Shown here piece after piece: positions 7,446 through 15,452 of a DNA stretch of 64,000 bases. Numbering within the stretch: position 1 is the stretch's first letter; each line of letters opens with the position of its first letter. Source of the stretch: Cyanobacteria bacterium UBA3301 (lineage in GTDB: Bacteria; Cyanobacteriota; Vampirovibrionia; Gastranaerophilales; Gastranaerophilaceae). The stretch spans positions 38,840 to 102,839 of the forward strand of contig DESZ01000017.1 of the NCBI GenBank assembly GCA_002361485.1. Direction: 5' to 3'. The notes beneath the pieces were generated by a model. It saw only the letters and a program-made list of their open reading frames with translations. It ran no database searches and had not been told where the DNA came from. The translations under genes and the position numbers were made by a program.

Positions 7446-7667
7446 AAAAAGTAATAATGCATTTTAACAAAATTTATGAAATTAAAATTCAACATGACAT
7501 GACACGCATTTATGATAACATTTGATTTAATAATGAATATATACTGAACGTTAATATAAGAAACGCAAAATACTATTATTATTCAAATAAAACATATGAA
7601 GAGTGTCAAACAGGATACCGAAACAGGAGTTACCATACAAAATACGGGAAATGGATAAGAGAGGTAT

Positions 7668-8474
7668 ATGATAATGATTAAATACATGAAACTTACTATT
7701 TTAATTTTAATATTTCTTGCTCTTGGAATTTATAGTGTTTTTATCGAACCTAACAGGCTTGTTATTACCCACTATACAATCCCAAATCAAGAATTGCACG
7801 GTATAAAAATCGCTTTCCCGAGCGATATACATATCCGTCCGCATCAGGGGAAAAAATTAGCACGAATCGTCAAACTTGTAAACGAACAAAACCCTGATAT
7901 TATTCTTTCTGCGGGAGATTTTGTTTCAGGACATACAAAACGTTCGACAATGCCAATTGAAGATATTGCAAAAGGATTAAGCAAAATGAAATCTAAATAT
8001 GGTATCTATACCGTACTTGGCAATCATGACGGTTGGTATGGCAATGCACGAATTACAAAAGCTCTTGAACAAAACGGAATTAGCGTACTTGAAAATGAAA
8101 ACCTGAAGCTGAACATCAATGGTAAAACCGTTTATCTTGCGGGAGTTGAAGATATGATGACAGGCAATCCCGATATTGAAAAAGCTTTAAATAACACCAA
8201 AGCTCCAACTATTTTGATTTCACACACTCCTGATATTTTTCCATTGATAGAGGAAAATGTGGATTTAGTACTTGCAGGACATACGCACGGCGGACAAATC
8301 AGGATTCCTTTAATCGGTCCTATTTTTACGGCTTCACGCTATCACGATAAATATGCAAAAGGTCTTATAGAAGAAAACGGACAGAAAATGATTGTATCAA
8401 CAGGTATTGGCGAAAGCATCCTGCCGATTCGTTTCAATTGTCCGCCCGAAATCGTTATAATCGAATTTGAATAA
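7668..8474 (+). CDS. Membrane-anchored metallophosphoesterase (YaeI/YkuE-like)
   Basis: The protein has an N-terminal membrane anchor followed by a calcineurin-type phosphoesterase domain. The metal-binding motifs appear in order: SDIHI (about residue 52), GDF (about 83), GNHD (about 119), SHTPD, and GHTHGGQ (about 204). Family members act on phosphate esters of lipids or nucleotides, with two metal ions at the active site. The ATG at 7674 has better spacing (9 nt) from GAGAGG than the ATG at 7668 (3 nt), so translation may begin two residues later. It is monocistronic, with a hairpin after its stop codon. Confidence 0.85.
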   Translation: MIMIKYMKLTILILIFLALGIYSVFIEPNRLVITHYTIPNQELHGIKIAFPSDIHIRPHQGKKLARIVKLVNEQNPDIILSAGDFVSGHTKRSTMPIEDIAKGLSKMKSKYGIYTVLGNHDGWYGNARITKALEQNGISVLENENLKLNINGKTVYLAGVEDMMTGNPDIEKALNNTKAPTILISHTPDIFPLIEENVDLVLAGHTHGGQIRIPLIGPIFTASRYHDKYAKGLIEENGQKMIVSTGIGESILPIRFNCPPEIVIIEFE

Positions 8475-8483
8475 GCTTTACAC

Positions 8484-8512
8484 AAGTCGGGGGAAAGACC
8501 GCTCTCCGACTT
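8484..8512. terminator. Hairpin between convergent genes
   Basis: AAGTCGG and CCGACTT pair around a 15-base middle that can pair further (GG/CT). It lies exactly between the stop codons of the phosphoesterase and the convergent DUF805 gene. The T-run is weak on both sides. Confidence 0.5.
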
Positions 8513-8514
8513 AC

Positions 8515-9783
8515 TTACATTGGATTACGATGTGAATTACTTTTACCCCTTTTCGGATTATAGAATTTGTATGAAGTCAATACGGATTTGAAAATTTCTT
8601 TCGGAGTTGCATTTTCTGAAAGTTCCATACTAAATTCACCCAAAAGCTCTTTTGTTTCCGCACTATATATCTTTGTTTTGTTCAATTCATCCATTTTTGA
8701 AAAAGATTTGTATTCATTAGGATGTTCCGATTTAAACGCTTTTCGTCTTTCATCCGCCGAAACATTTGCAGCCATATCAATTATATTTTTCTTCTCTTTA
8801 AATGAACTTGATTGCCAATCTTTTGATGATACATAAAATTTATTTTCATCTTCCGTTATCTCGTGAGATTCAAAATACAAGTTTGTAAGACTGTTAAAGA
8901 ATTTTTCTATTGAACTTTCAAATTTGTCAGGAGTATCTGCTTTTTGTTCAATAGCAGAAGGTGATTTGATATCACTTGAAAATTCTTGACTTGTTCGGTC
9001 AACACTTAATGTTCCTATAATCGCTATAATAAGAACAACAATTCCTATGATAAATAATATCCACAAAATAGGAACTACAACCAAATATATTATCAAAAAT
9101 ATAATCGCTTGTTTTTCTTGTGATTTGTTAAACTCTGATACATCAGTACACTTTTTATTTGTATATGCCCATTCGTTTCCTTTCAAACCGCAGTACAATT
9201 TGAAATACAAACTTAAGGGCGTAAACTGAACCAATAATTGCCATAACGGAATATAAGATTTATTAAATAAACCCCACAACCAAGTTCCCAAAAATGCACC
9301 CCAATTAAACTCTTTTGTAAAATCGTAAGGCAGGGTAGAACTTATCTTCCCTCGCTTAAAGAGTAATATAAGTCCCATTATACATCCCAAAAATACTACC
9401 GTACAATTCACAATCAACGGCAATAAGAAATATGCACACCCCGTAACGGAAATTACCGCACACAAAGTTTGTATAACTGTATTTTTTTCTCCGCAAATAT
9501 CATTTAATCGTCTAAAAATATTTGATAACGAAAGAATACAAACTCCAACCGCACCCAAGATTATCCACATTTGCATCAATAAAGGTGCGTCAAGAAATAA
9601 TTTATTGAAATTGAAACAATCTTCCAATGTTGAAATGTGATTATACAAATATGTCATATAAGGCAATGTTACAATCGCATTTATCGCACATATAAAGACC
9701 ATATTCAAAAAATAATCTCTGCGCCCCAAAAATCCTTCAAATGAGAAAAATTTTGTATTCGGTTGAAGTTTGTTATCTTCCAT
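8515..9783 (-). CDS. DUF805 membrane protein fused to a GNEWA-type membrane domain
   Basis: The 422-residue protein has three parts. Residues about 1-140 resemble DUF805: FFSFEGFLGRRDYFLN, a FRRLND motif, and several membrane helices. Residues about 155-260 hold a second membrane domain with FNWGAFLGTWLWGLFNKSYI and GLKGNEWAYTNKK. The same domain makes up the whole of the neighbouring 127-residue protein. The C-terminal third is soluble and hydrophilic, and no domain was recognised there. An AGGAG site lies 8 nt before the ATG. The gene follows its small paralogue by 12 bp and is surely in the same operon. Function is unknown; the family is inner membrane. Confidence 0.8.
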   Translation of the reverse strand: MEDNKLQPNTKFFSFEGFLGRRDYFLNMVFICAINAIVTLPYMTYLYNHISTLEDCFNFNKLFLDAPLLMQMWIILGAVGVCILSLSNIFRRLNDICGEKNTVIQTLCAVISVTGCAYFLLPLIVNCTVVFLGCIMGLILLFKRGKISSTLPYDFTKEFNWGAFLGTWLWGLFNKSYIPLWQLLVQFTPLSLYFKLYCGLKGNEWAYTNKKCTDVSEFNKSQEKQAIIFLIIYLVVVPILWILFIIGIVVLIIAIIGTLSVDRTSQEFSSDIKSPSAIEQKADTPDKFESSIEKFFNSLTNLYFESHEITEDENKFYVSSKDWQSSSFKEKKNIIDMAANVSADERRKAFKSEHPNEYKSFSKMDELNKTKIYSAETKELLGEFSMELSENATPKEIFKSVLTSYKFYNPKRGKSNSHRNPM

Positions 9784-9795
9784 ATTTTTAATCTC

Positions 9796-10179
9796 CTATT
9801 CTAAAGCTCCTGATACTGCAGCAGCACCAATAATCATAGCAATAAATATCCAAACAATTATTGATACTATCGTAACAATTATACCTGCAATAGTCCATTT
9901 TTTTTGATTAGATTTGAAATGTTCAACGCTTTCAAAATGCTTATTTTGCCAAGCCCATTCATTACCTTTAAAGCCAAACCAGATATTCATACCTAAAGCG
10001 GCCAAACAGCCGATGAACGGTATAAATGCAACTAAAAACGATAACAATGTAATATACGTTTTATTGCCTATACCCCAAATCCAACCAAGTAACAATGCGC
10101 CCCAATTGTATCCTTTTAATTCTTCAGGCAAAACTGCCGCTTGACCGTTTCCTGAAGTATTTATAAATTCTTCTGACAT
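9796..10179 (-). CDS. Small GNEWA-domain inner membrane protein
   Basis: This 127-residue protein repeats the membrane domain found in the downstream gene: YNWGALLLGWIWGIGNKTYI, a glycine-rich helix, FKGNEWAWQNKHFESV, a lysine patch (NQKK), and a final hydrophobic helix. The domain resembles small DUF2628-type membrane proteins. A strong AAAGGAG site precedes the ATG. It leads a two-gene minus-strand operon. Role unknown. Confidence 0.8.
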   Translation of the reverse strand: MSEEFINTSGNGQAAVLPEELKGYNWGALLLGWIWGIGNKTYITLLSFLVAFIPFIGCLAALGMNIWFGFKGNEWAWQNKHFESVEHFKSNQKKWTIAGIIVTIVSIIVWIFIAMIIGAAAVSGALE

Positions 10180-10265
10180 ATAAATCTCCTTTCATACTTG
10201 TACAAGTGAAATTTTATTAAAAATAAGCTCAATCATCATCATTTAAATATATCATTTTTCATAAG

Positions 10266-10294
10266 TTGAACATTTTAAATTTATATTGTAAAAT
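10266..10294 (+). promoter_or_regulatory. Sigma70-type promoter of the mtnP-trk operon
   Basis: TTGAAC (10266-10271) and TAAAAT (10289-10294) are spaced by 17 bp, ending 33 bp before the MTA phosphorylase ATG. An AAGGAG site lies in between. Confidence 0.55.
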
Positions 10295-10327
10295 TACTTT
10301 GTTATAAGAGGATAATAAGGAGTAATT

Positions 10328-11131
10328 ATGGAAATATTAAATAAAGCCGATATAGGTGTATTCGGTGGTTCGGGATTTTACAGTTTTTTATCTGATATTG
10401 AAGAAGTAAGTCTTGATACCCCTTACGGCAAACCGAGCGACAGCGTTTTTATAGGCAAAATCGGCAATCACAGGGTGGCATTTATGCCTAGACATGGCAG
10501 AAACCATTCTATACCGCCGCATTTGGTAAACTTTAGAGCAAATGTATGGGCAATGAAGCATTTGGGATGCAAAAGAGTTATTTCACCATGCGCTGCAGGA
10601 AGTTTGCAAAAAGAAGTTAAACCGGGCGATTTCGTAATATGCGACCAATTTGTAGATTGGACAGACGGCAGAAAAACAACATTCTTTGAAGGTCCTGTGG
10701 TTCAACATCCGTCACCTGCCGATACATACTGCCCTGAATTAAGAAAACTTGCCGTTTCTACAGCTCGTGAACTCGGGATAAATGTTCACGACGGCGGTAC
10801 TGTCGTTGTTATCAACGGCCCGAGATTTTCTACGAAAGCCGAATCGGCATTCTTTACCAATCAAGGCTGGCAGGTAATCAATATGACCGCATTTCCTGAA
10901 GCATATTTGGTTAAAGAATTGAATATGTGTCCGTTAAATATTTCTCTTATAACCGATTATGATGCGGGATTGGTCGGAGATGTTCCGCCTGTTTCCCACG
11001 AAGCGGTATTAGAAGTATTTAATAATAATGTTGAAAACTTGAAATCGCTATTATTCAAAATGATAGAAAAAATTCCGTCCGAATTGAATAACTGCGAATG
11101 TAAAAATTCAACAAATATTCAAGATATATAG
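10328..11131 (+). CDS. mtnP: S-methyl-5'-thioadenosine phosphorylase
   Basis: The enzyme splits methylthioadenosine with phosphate into adenine and methylthioribose-1-phosphate for methionine salvage. The 267 residues show the phosphate-binding GGSGFYSF, MPRHGRNHSIPPHLVNFRAN, the SPCAAGSLQ block, NGPRFSTKAE, NMTAFPEAYLVKELN, and the base-contacting TDYDAG. The TDYD motif marks the MTA/adenosine type rather than inosine-specific relatives. It is the first gene of a five-gene run; the next ORF starts 6 bp after its stop. Confidence 0.93.
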   Translation: MEILNKADIGVFGGSGFYSFLSDIEEVSLDTPYGKPSDSVFIGKIGNHRVAFMPRHGRNHSIPPHLVNFRANVWAMKHLGCKRVISPCAAGSLQKEVKPGDFVICDQFVDWTDGRKTTFFEGPVVQHPSPADTYCPELRKLAVSTARELGINVHDGGTVVVINGPRFSTKAESAFFTNQGWQVINMTAFPEAYLVKELNMCPLNISLITDYDAGLVGDVPPVSHEAVLEVFNNNVENLKSLLFKMIEKIPSELNNCECKNSTNIQDI

Positions 11132-11137
11132 GTTATT

Positions 11138-11512
11138 ATGGCAAAATTTTTAATATATATAATAAGAATATTAAATTTGTATTTATATTTTGTTGTAGGA
11201 GCTTGTTTATTATCGCTTGTTCCGAATATAAATCCGAATTATCCGTTGTTTCATTATATATTTAAGTTTGCCGGATTTTATTTAATTCCGCCGGTGTTTG
11301 GAGTTTCATTTTCTCCTATGGCGGTTTTGGTATGTACGGCGCTAATTTCTATGGGGCTTGTAAAATTGTACGATAAGTATTATGCTTCAAAAGAGCCGAA
11401 AGTAATTGTGGTAAGTCCCGAAGAATTCATAAGAAAAATGGCACAATTTGAAAAAATAAAAAATAAAGATGATGAAACTTCATCAGACAATCAGGAGGAT
11501 AAAGATTTATGA
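11138..11512 (+). CDS. YggT-like inner membrane protein with charged tail
   Basis: Residues about 5-30 and 55-75 are hydrophobic helices, with NPNYPLFHYIFKFAGFYLIPP between them. This arrangement resembles the YggT family, whose next-door paralogue is more typical. The C-terminus (about 40 residues) is highly charged and ends in SSDNQEDKDL. The stop overlaps the start of the next gene in an ATGA, indicating translational coupling. Function is unknown; cyanobacterial YggT relatives have been linked to thylakoid or envelope organisation and to osmotic stress, but this is only family background. Confidence 0.65.
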   Translation: MAKFLIYIIRILNLYLYFVVGACLLSLVPNINPNYPLFHYIFKFAGFYLIPPVFGVSFSPMAVLVCTALISMGLVKLYDKYYASKEPKVIVVSPEEFIRKMAQFEKIKNKDDETSSDNQEDKDL

Positions 11513-11802
11513 TAGGTATAAAAATACTTCAGGCAATATCATTATTCTTTTATGTGTATATGATAATGATTTGTGTAAGATGTTTATTAACTTGGATTCC
11601 TAATTTGGATTGGAACTCAAAAATATTAAATCCGTTAAGAGCATCAGTTGATTTGTATTTGGATTTATTTAGGAAAATTATTCCTCCATTAGGGCCGTTT
11701 GATTTGTCCCCCGTGGTTGCCATGATTGTTCTTATACTTATAGAAAAACCTGTTATATGGATTTTCGCGGTTATTTTAAACTTGTTAGGATTATTAAAAT
11801 AG
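11509..11802 (+). CDS. YggT family membrane protein
   Basis: The 97-residue protein has two hydrophobic helices. Between them is the family's amphipathic linker, with WIPNLDWNSKILNPLR and DLFRKIIPPLGPFDLSP, matching the YggT pattern of RxxIPPxGxxDxSP. It overlaps the preceding related gene by 4 bp and lies 7 bp before trkA. The pair plus trkA/trkH suggests a shared role in envelope or ion homeostasis, which is inference from position. Confidence 0.88.
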   Translation: MIGIKILQAISLFFYVYMIMICVRCLLTWIPNLDWNSKILNPLRASVDLYLDLFRKIIPPLGPFDLSPVVAMIVLILIEKPVIWIFAVILNLLGLLK

Positions 11803-11809
11803 GTGAATT

Positions 11810-13150
11810 ATGAAAATAGTTATATACGGTGCAACAGAAATAGGATGTTTACTTGCAACAGAATTTTTTGAAGACCATGATATTACTGTTATAGATAAAC
11901 AGGAAAACCGTTCCGAAGAATTTGACAAACTTGATATAAGTTTTGTCAAAGGTAACGCAACAGATATAAATGTTTTAAAAAATGCCGATATATTAAATTC
12001 TGATGTATTTATTGCCTGCACCGAACTTGATGAAGCCAATATTGTTGCCTGTTTATCCGCAAAAAAAATCAGCGGAATCAAAACAATCTGTTTTGTTTCA
12101 AAAGAAGAATACCACCATGCAATGGAACAGGACAAAACAAGAAATTATCTCGGGGATTTCTTTATTGATAACATAATTTGGCCTGAAGCTCTGTTAACTC
12201 AAGAACTTTTCAGAATAGTAACCGTTGCGCACGCACTTGATGTAGAAAATTTTGCAGACGGTAAAGCAAGATTACTTGAATATAAAGTCAAACCTACATC
12301 TCAATTAGTCGGGAAAATGGTTAAAGATTGCGGTTTCACAAAAGATACCGTCATTGTCGGAGTAAAACGCGGAGACCTATTGTTTATTCCAAACGGTTTA
12401 ACTGAAATTAACGAGGACGATAAATTAATTTTCATGGGCACATCTCGTTCATTGGATATTTTAGCCGGAACATTTTTTCACGAAAAGGAACAGGTTAAAT
12501 CCATCGCTATTATCGGCGGAGGAACTGTCGGAAGAATGCTTGCAAAAAATCTGGAAGAAATGAAAATTAAATCAAAAATTATTGAAAAAGACTACGACAG
12601 ATGCGAATATTTATCTCAAGTTTTGAATACCACATTAGTTATAAATGGTGACGGAACGGATTTAAAACTTTTAGACGAAGAAGAAATCGGAAGCTGCGAT
12701 GTTGTGATATCGGTTACAAATAATGATGAAAAAAATCTTTTAACATCATTACTGGTAAAACAACTAGGTGTAAAACGTGCCGTCGCAAGAGTTTCAAAAG
12801 TTTTAAATATTCCGTTATTTGAAAAAGTAGGAATAGATATTGCCGTTTCACCAAAAACTTCTGCAATAAACGAAGTACGAAACGATTTGGATGAAACCGA
12901 TGTTGATATTCTGGCAACTGTGGAACAGGGTCAAGCGGAAGTCTTGGAAATTACCGTTAAAGAAGATTTTAATAATAAAAGAATTATGGATCTGAAATTT
13001 CCTGCTCCTGCAATTATAGGAGTAATACAAAGACGAAACCACGTTATTATTCCAAAAGGAGACACGGAATTAAAGTTGAATGATATTATGATTATATTCA
13101 CAAAAGCGGAAAGTGCATCAAAAATAAAGGAATATTTTAAGGTAGTATAA
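11810..13150 (+). CDS. trkA: Trk potassium uptake system NAD-binding subunit TrkA
   Basis: TrkA is the cytoplasmic regulatory ring of the Trk K+ channel. The 446-residue protein has two RCK units: Rossmann domain, TrkA_C, Rossmann domain, TrkA_C. The second Rossmann motif is IIGGGTVGRML (about residue 233) and is followed by a GDGTD nucleotide-binding loop near residues 284-288. The first is IYGATEIG, where the middle glycine of GxGxxG is Thr, so the first half may bind nucleotide differently. The TrkA_C domains end in LIFMGT and IMIIFTKAE. It is 5 bp upstream of trkH and surely co-transcribed. Confidence 0.93.
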   Translation: MKIVIYGATEIGCLLATEFFEDHDITVIDKQENRSEEFDKLDISFVKGNATDINVLKNADILNSDVFIACTELDEANIVACLSAKKISGIKTICFVSKEEYHHAMEQDKTRNYLGDFFIDNIIWPEALLTQELFRIVTVAHALDVENFADGKARLLEYKVKPTSQLVGKMVKDCGFTKDTVIVGVKRGDLLFIPNGLTEINEDDKLIFMGTSRSLDILAGTFFHEKEQVKSIAIIGGGTVGRMLAKNLEEMKIKSKIIEKDYDRCEYLSQVLNTTLVINGDGTDLKLLDEEEIGSCDVVISVTNNDEKNLLTSLLVKQLGVKRAVARVSKVLNIPLFEKVGIDIAVSPKTSAINEVRNDLDETDVDILATVEQGQAEVLEITVKEDFNNKRIMDLKFPAPAIIGVIQRRNHVIIPKGDTELKLNDIMIIFTKAESASKIKEYFKVV

Positions 13151-13155
13151 AATTT

Positions 13156-14619
13156 ATGCGTATAAATTATGTAGCAAATGCTTTAGGTTTAATATTAATG
13201 GATATAGGAATAGTAACATTTGTTCCTGTATTAGTTGCATTAATTTTTCATGAATGGAATTCCGCTCTGGCATTTTTTGCGGCAGGAATAATTGCTTTAG
13301 CATTAGGAGATATAGCATATAAAACTGACAAGAATAGATCAAAAGAAGATGAATTAAACGATATTAAACGCTCTGAAGCATTAGTTGTTGCATCATTAGC
13401 CTGGGTATTATTCGGATTTATTGCAGCTATTCCGTTTTTATTTTCAGGTTTCAGCTTTATTGATTCAATGTTTGAATCGGTTTCAGGGATTACGACAACG
13501 GGGGCAACTATTTTAACAGATTTTGACATCCCAAAATCATTATTATTCTGGCGTTCATTTACACAATGGCTCGGAGGTATGGGAATTATCGTCCTATTCG
13601 TTGCGATATTGCCCCAATTCTCTGTTGCAGGCAGACAGATGTTTTACGCGGAATCTCCGGGGCCAACTGAAGAAAAATTTACACCAAGAATAAAAAATAC
13701 TGCATCAGCACTTTGGCTTGTATATACAATGTTGACATTACTATGCGCGATATGTCTGTTTTTTGCCGGTATGCCAATCTTTGATAGTATTTGTAACGCG
13801 ATGTCAACACTTTCCGCCGGCGGATTTTCACCAAATGCAGAAAGTATCGGAGGATACCATTCAAATGCAATAATGGCTATTATTTTTGTATTTATGTTTA
13901 TTGCAGGAGTCAGCTTTGTTGTTCAGTCAAAAGTTATTACAAAGATGGATTTGAGATACCTGTGGAAAAGCGAAGAATTTAAGCTGTATACAAAAATTGT
14001 TATTATTTTATCATTGATTTTAGGCGGATTTTTGTTTTTTGAAAATCATTTTTCGATATTGCATTCTCTTTCGGCTGCAGCATACCAAGTTTTATCAATC
14101 TCAACATCTACAGGAAGTTCCAGCGAGAATTATCAATTATGGAGTTTTAATTCTAAACTCATATTATTTATAACAATGTTTTTATCTTCCTGTTCAGGTT
14201 CAGCAGGTGGCGGTATAAAAATGACAAGATGGATGATAATATTCAAATATTTAAAAAATGAAATGTATAAAATCCTTCATCCTAATGCGGTTATGAGTAT
14301 TAAAATAGATAATATTGTCGTTTCTCCGATTGTTATTAAACAAACAATATTTTTTGTACTAATCTTTTTTATAATTTTTGGAATCAGCGCATTATTATTA
14401 ACTGCAATTGAAGGCGATATCGTTATAGGAACAACCTCTGCCATTGCATCATTAGGCGATATTGGACCTGCTTTAGGGCATGTAATAGGTGCTGACGGGA
14501 ATTATTCAACATTAAAATCCGTAACCAAAGCTATTTTTATTTTTAATATGCTTATCGGACGTTTGGAAATTATTCCTTTCTTAGTATTATTCAGAAAAGA
14601 AACTTGGAAATTAAAATAA
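13156..14619 (+). CDS. trkH: Trk potassium uptake channel TrkH
   Basis: This is the membrane channel partner of TrkA; K+ enters the cell driven by the membrane gradient. The 487-residue protein has four M1-P-M2 repeats. The pore loops with their selectivity glycines are visible: SGITTTGATI, STLSAGGFS, STSTGSSSE, and the last near ASLGDIGPAL. SCSGSAGGGIKMTR is the conserved K+ gate loop after the third pore. It ends the mtnP-trk operon and its stop codon abuts the stop of the convergent glucosaminidase gene. Confidence 0.94.
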   Translation: MRINYVANALGLILMDIGIVTFVPVLVALIFHEWNSALAFFAAGIIALALGDIAYKTDKNRSKEDELNDIKRSEALVVASLAWVLFGFIAAIPFLFSGFSFIDSMFESVSGITTTGATILTDFDIPKSLLFWRSFTQWLGGMGIIVLFVAILPQFSVAGRQMFYAESPGPTEEKFTPRIKNTASALWLVYTMLTLLCAICLFFAGMPIFDSICNAMSTLSAGGFSPNAESIGGYHSNAIMAIIFVFMFIAGVSFVVQSKVITKMDLRYLWKSEEFKLYTKIVIILSLILGGFLFFENHFSILHSLSAAAYQVLSISTSTGSSSENYQLWSFNSKLILFITMFLSSCSGSAGGGIKMTRWMIIFKYLKNEMYKILHPNAVMSIKIDNIVVSPIVIKQTIFFVLIFFIIFGISALLLTAIEGDIVIGTTSAIASLGDIGPALGHVIGADGNYSTLKSVTKAIFIFNMLIGRLEIIPFLVLFRKETWKLK

Positions 14620-15360
14620 CTAAGCAGTATAAACTTCGCTTAACAACCTTTTCCGATAATTGTTCATATACGTAGTTACATCAGTACTCCAAATTGCAGC
14701 TTTTGGCGGGCAATATGTCGGGGCTATTTTTGAAGGAGTTTTCTTTGGCGGTTTAGCCTGAAGATAATTCTTTCCGCTCAGTGTTTTGGCCAATTTATCA
14801 ACGCAATCCGCAAAACTTTTTATATTCTTTATCCCCAAACCCGCGAAATTGTACGGATTTTTTTCGGGTGTAAATTTGCCCCAGGTAGATTCTTTTTGTG
14901 CTATGGCAATCATAAATAAGGCATTAACTCCGTACTTTTCTTGAGCAGCAAGAAAATTCTTTCCTAAACCTTTCAATTTTGTATTTTTCAAAATTAAATC
15001 CAAATCTGCAGCAGTACCTTCAAATTTAGTTGTAACATCGAATGTATTTTTATTCATGCTTTTTTGTAAACTTGCGCGAATTCTTTCGCGTGCAGGAGGA
15101 ATTTTTCCTTGGCGCTCCAATGCTGCAGTAATATCACGCTCAGTTTGCTCCTGCATTTCAATATTTGCTCTGTCAACTCTCGTTGAAACGGGTTCATTAA
15201 CCAATTTTTCCGTTTCAATACGCCGAGCTTCTGCTTCTGACATAATACTGTTTATTTTTTTAGACATAGTTCTCGTGCTTGGTCTTTTTGGAGCTTCTGT
15301 GTCAGTGCTCTGTACCGGACGCAAAATGCAATCCGCTCGTTGTATTTCAAAATTTGTCAT
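14620..15360 (-). CDS. Glucosaminidase-domain peptidoglycan hydrolase
   Basis: The 246-residue protein has a long charged N-terminal half (Arg/Glu-rich, MSEAEARRIETEKLV) with no signal peptide. The C-terminal half is a glucosaminidase domain: KYGVNALFMIAIAQKESTWGKF with the catalytic glutamate, NPYNFAGLG, and a YMNNYRKRLL end. Relatives cut the glycan chain of peptidoglycan at N-acetylglucosamine. Export without a signal peptide is puzzling and suggests either a non-classical route or a cytoplasmic/self-lysis use. Confidence 0.75.
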   Translation of the reverse strand: MTNFEIQRADCILRPVQSTDTEAPKRPSTRTMSKKINSIMSEAEARRIETEKLVNEPVSTRVDRANIEMQEQTERDITAALERQGKIPPARERIRASLQKSMNKNTFDVTTKFEGTAADLDLILKNTKLKGLGKNFLAAQEKYGVNALFMIAIAQKESTWGKFTPEKNPYNFAGLGIKNIKSFADCVDKLAKTLSGKNYLQAKPPKKTPSKIAPTYCPPKAAIWSTDVTTYMNNYRKRLLSEVYTA

Positions 15361-15452
15361 AATTATTTTATCCTACGTTATTACACAAATAACATATCGG
15401 CACAACAAATCCATTTATTTAATAATTTCTGATAAAATTTACAAAAATTAAA

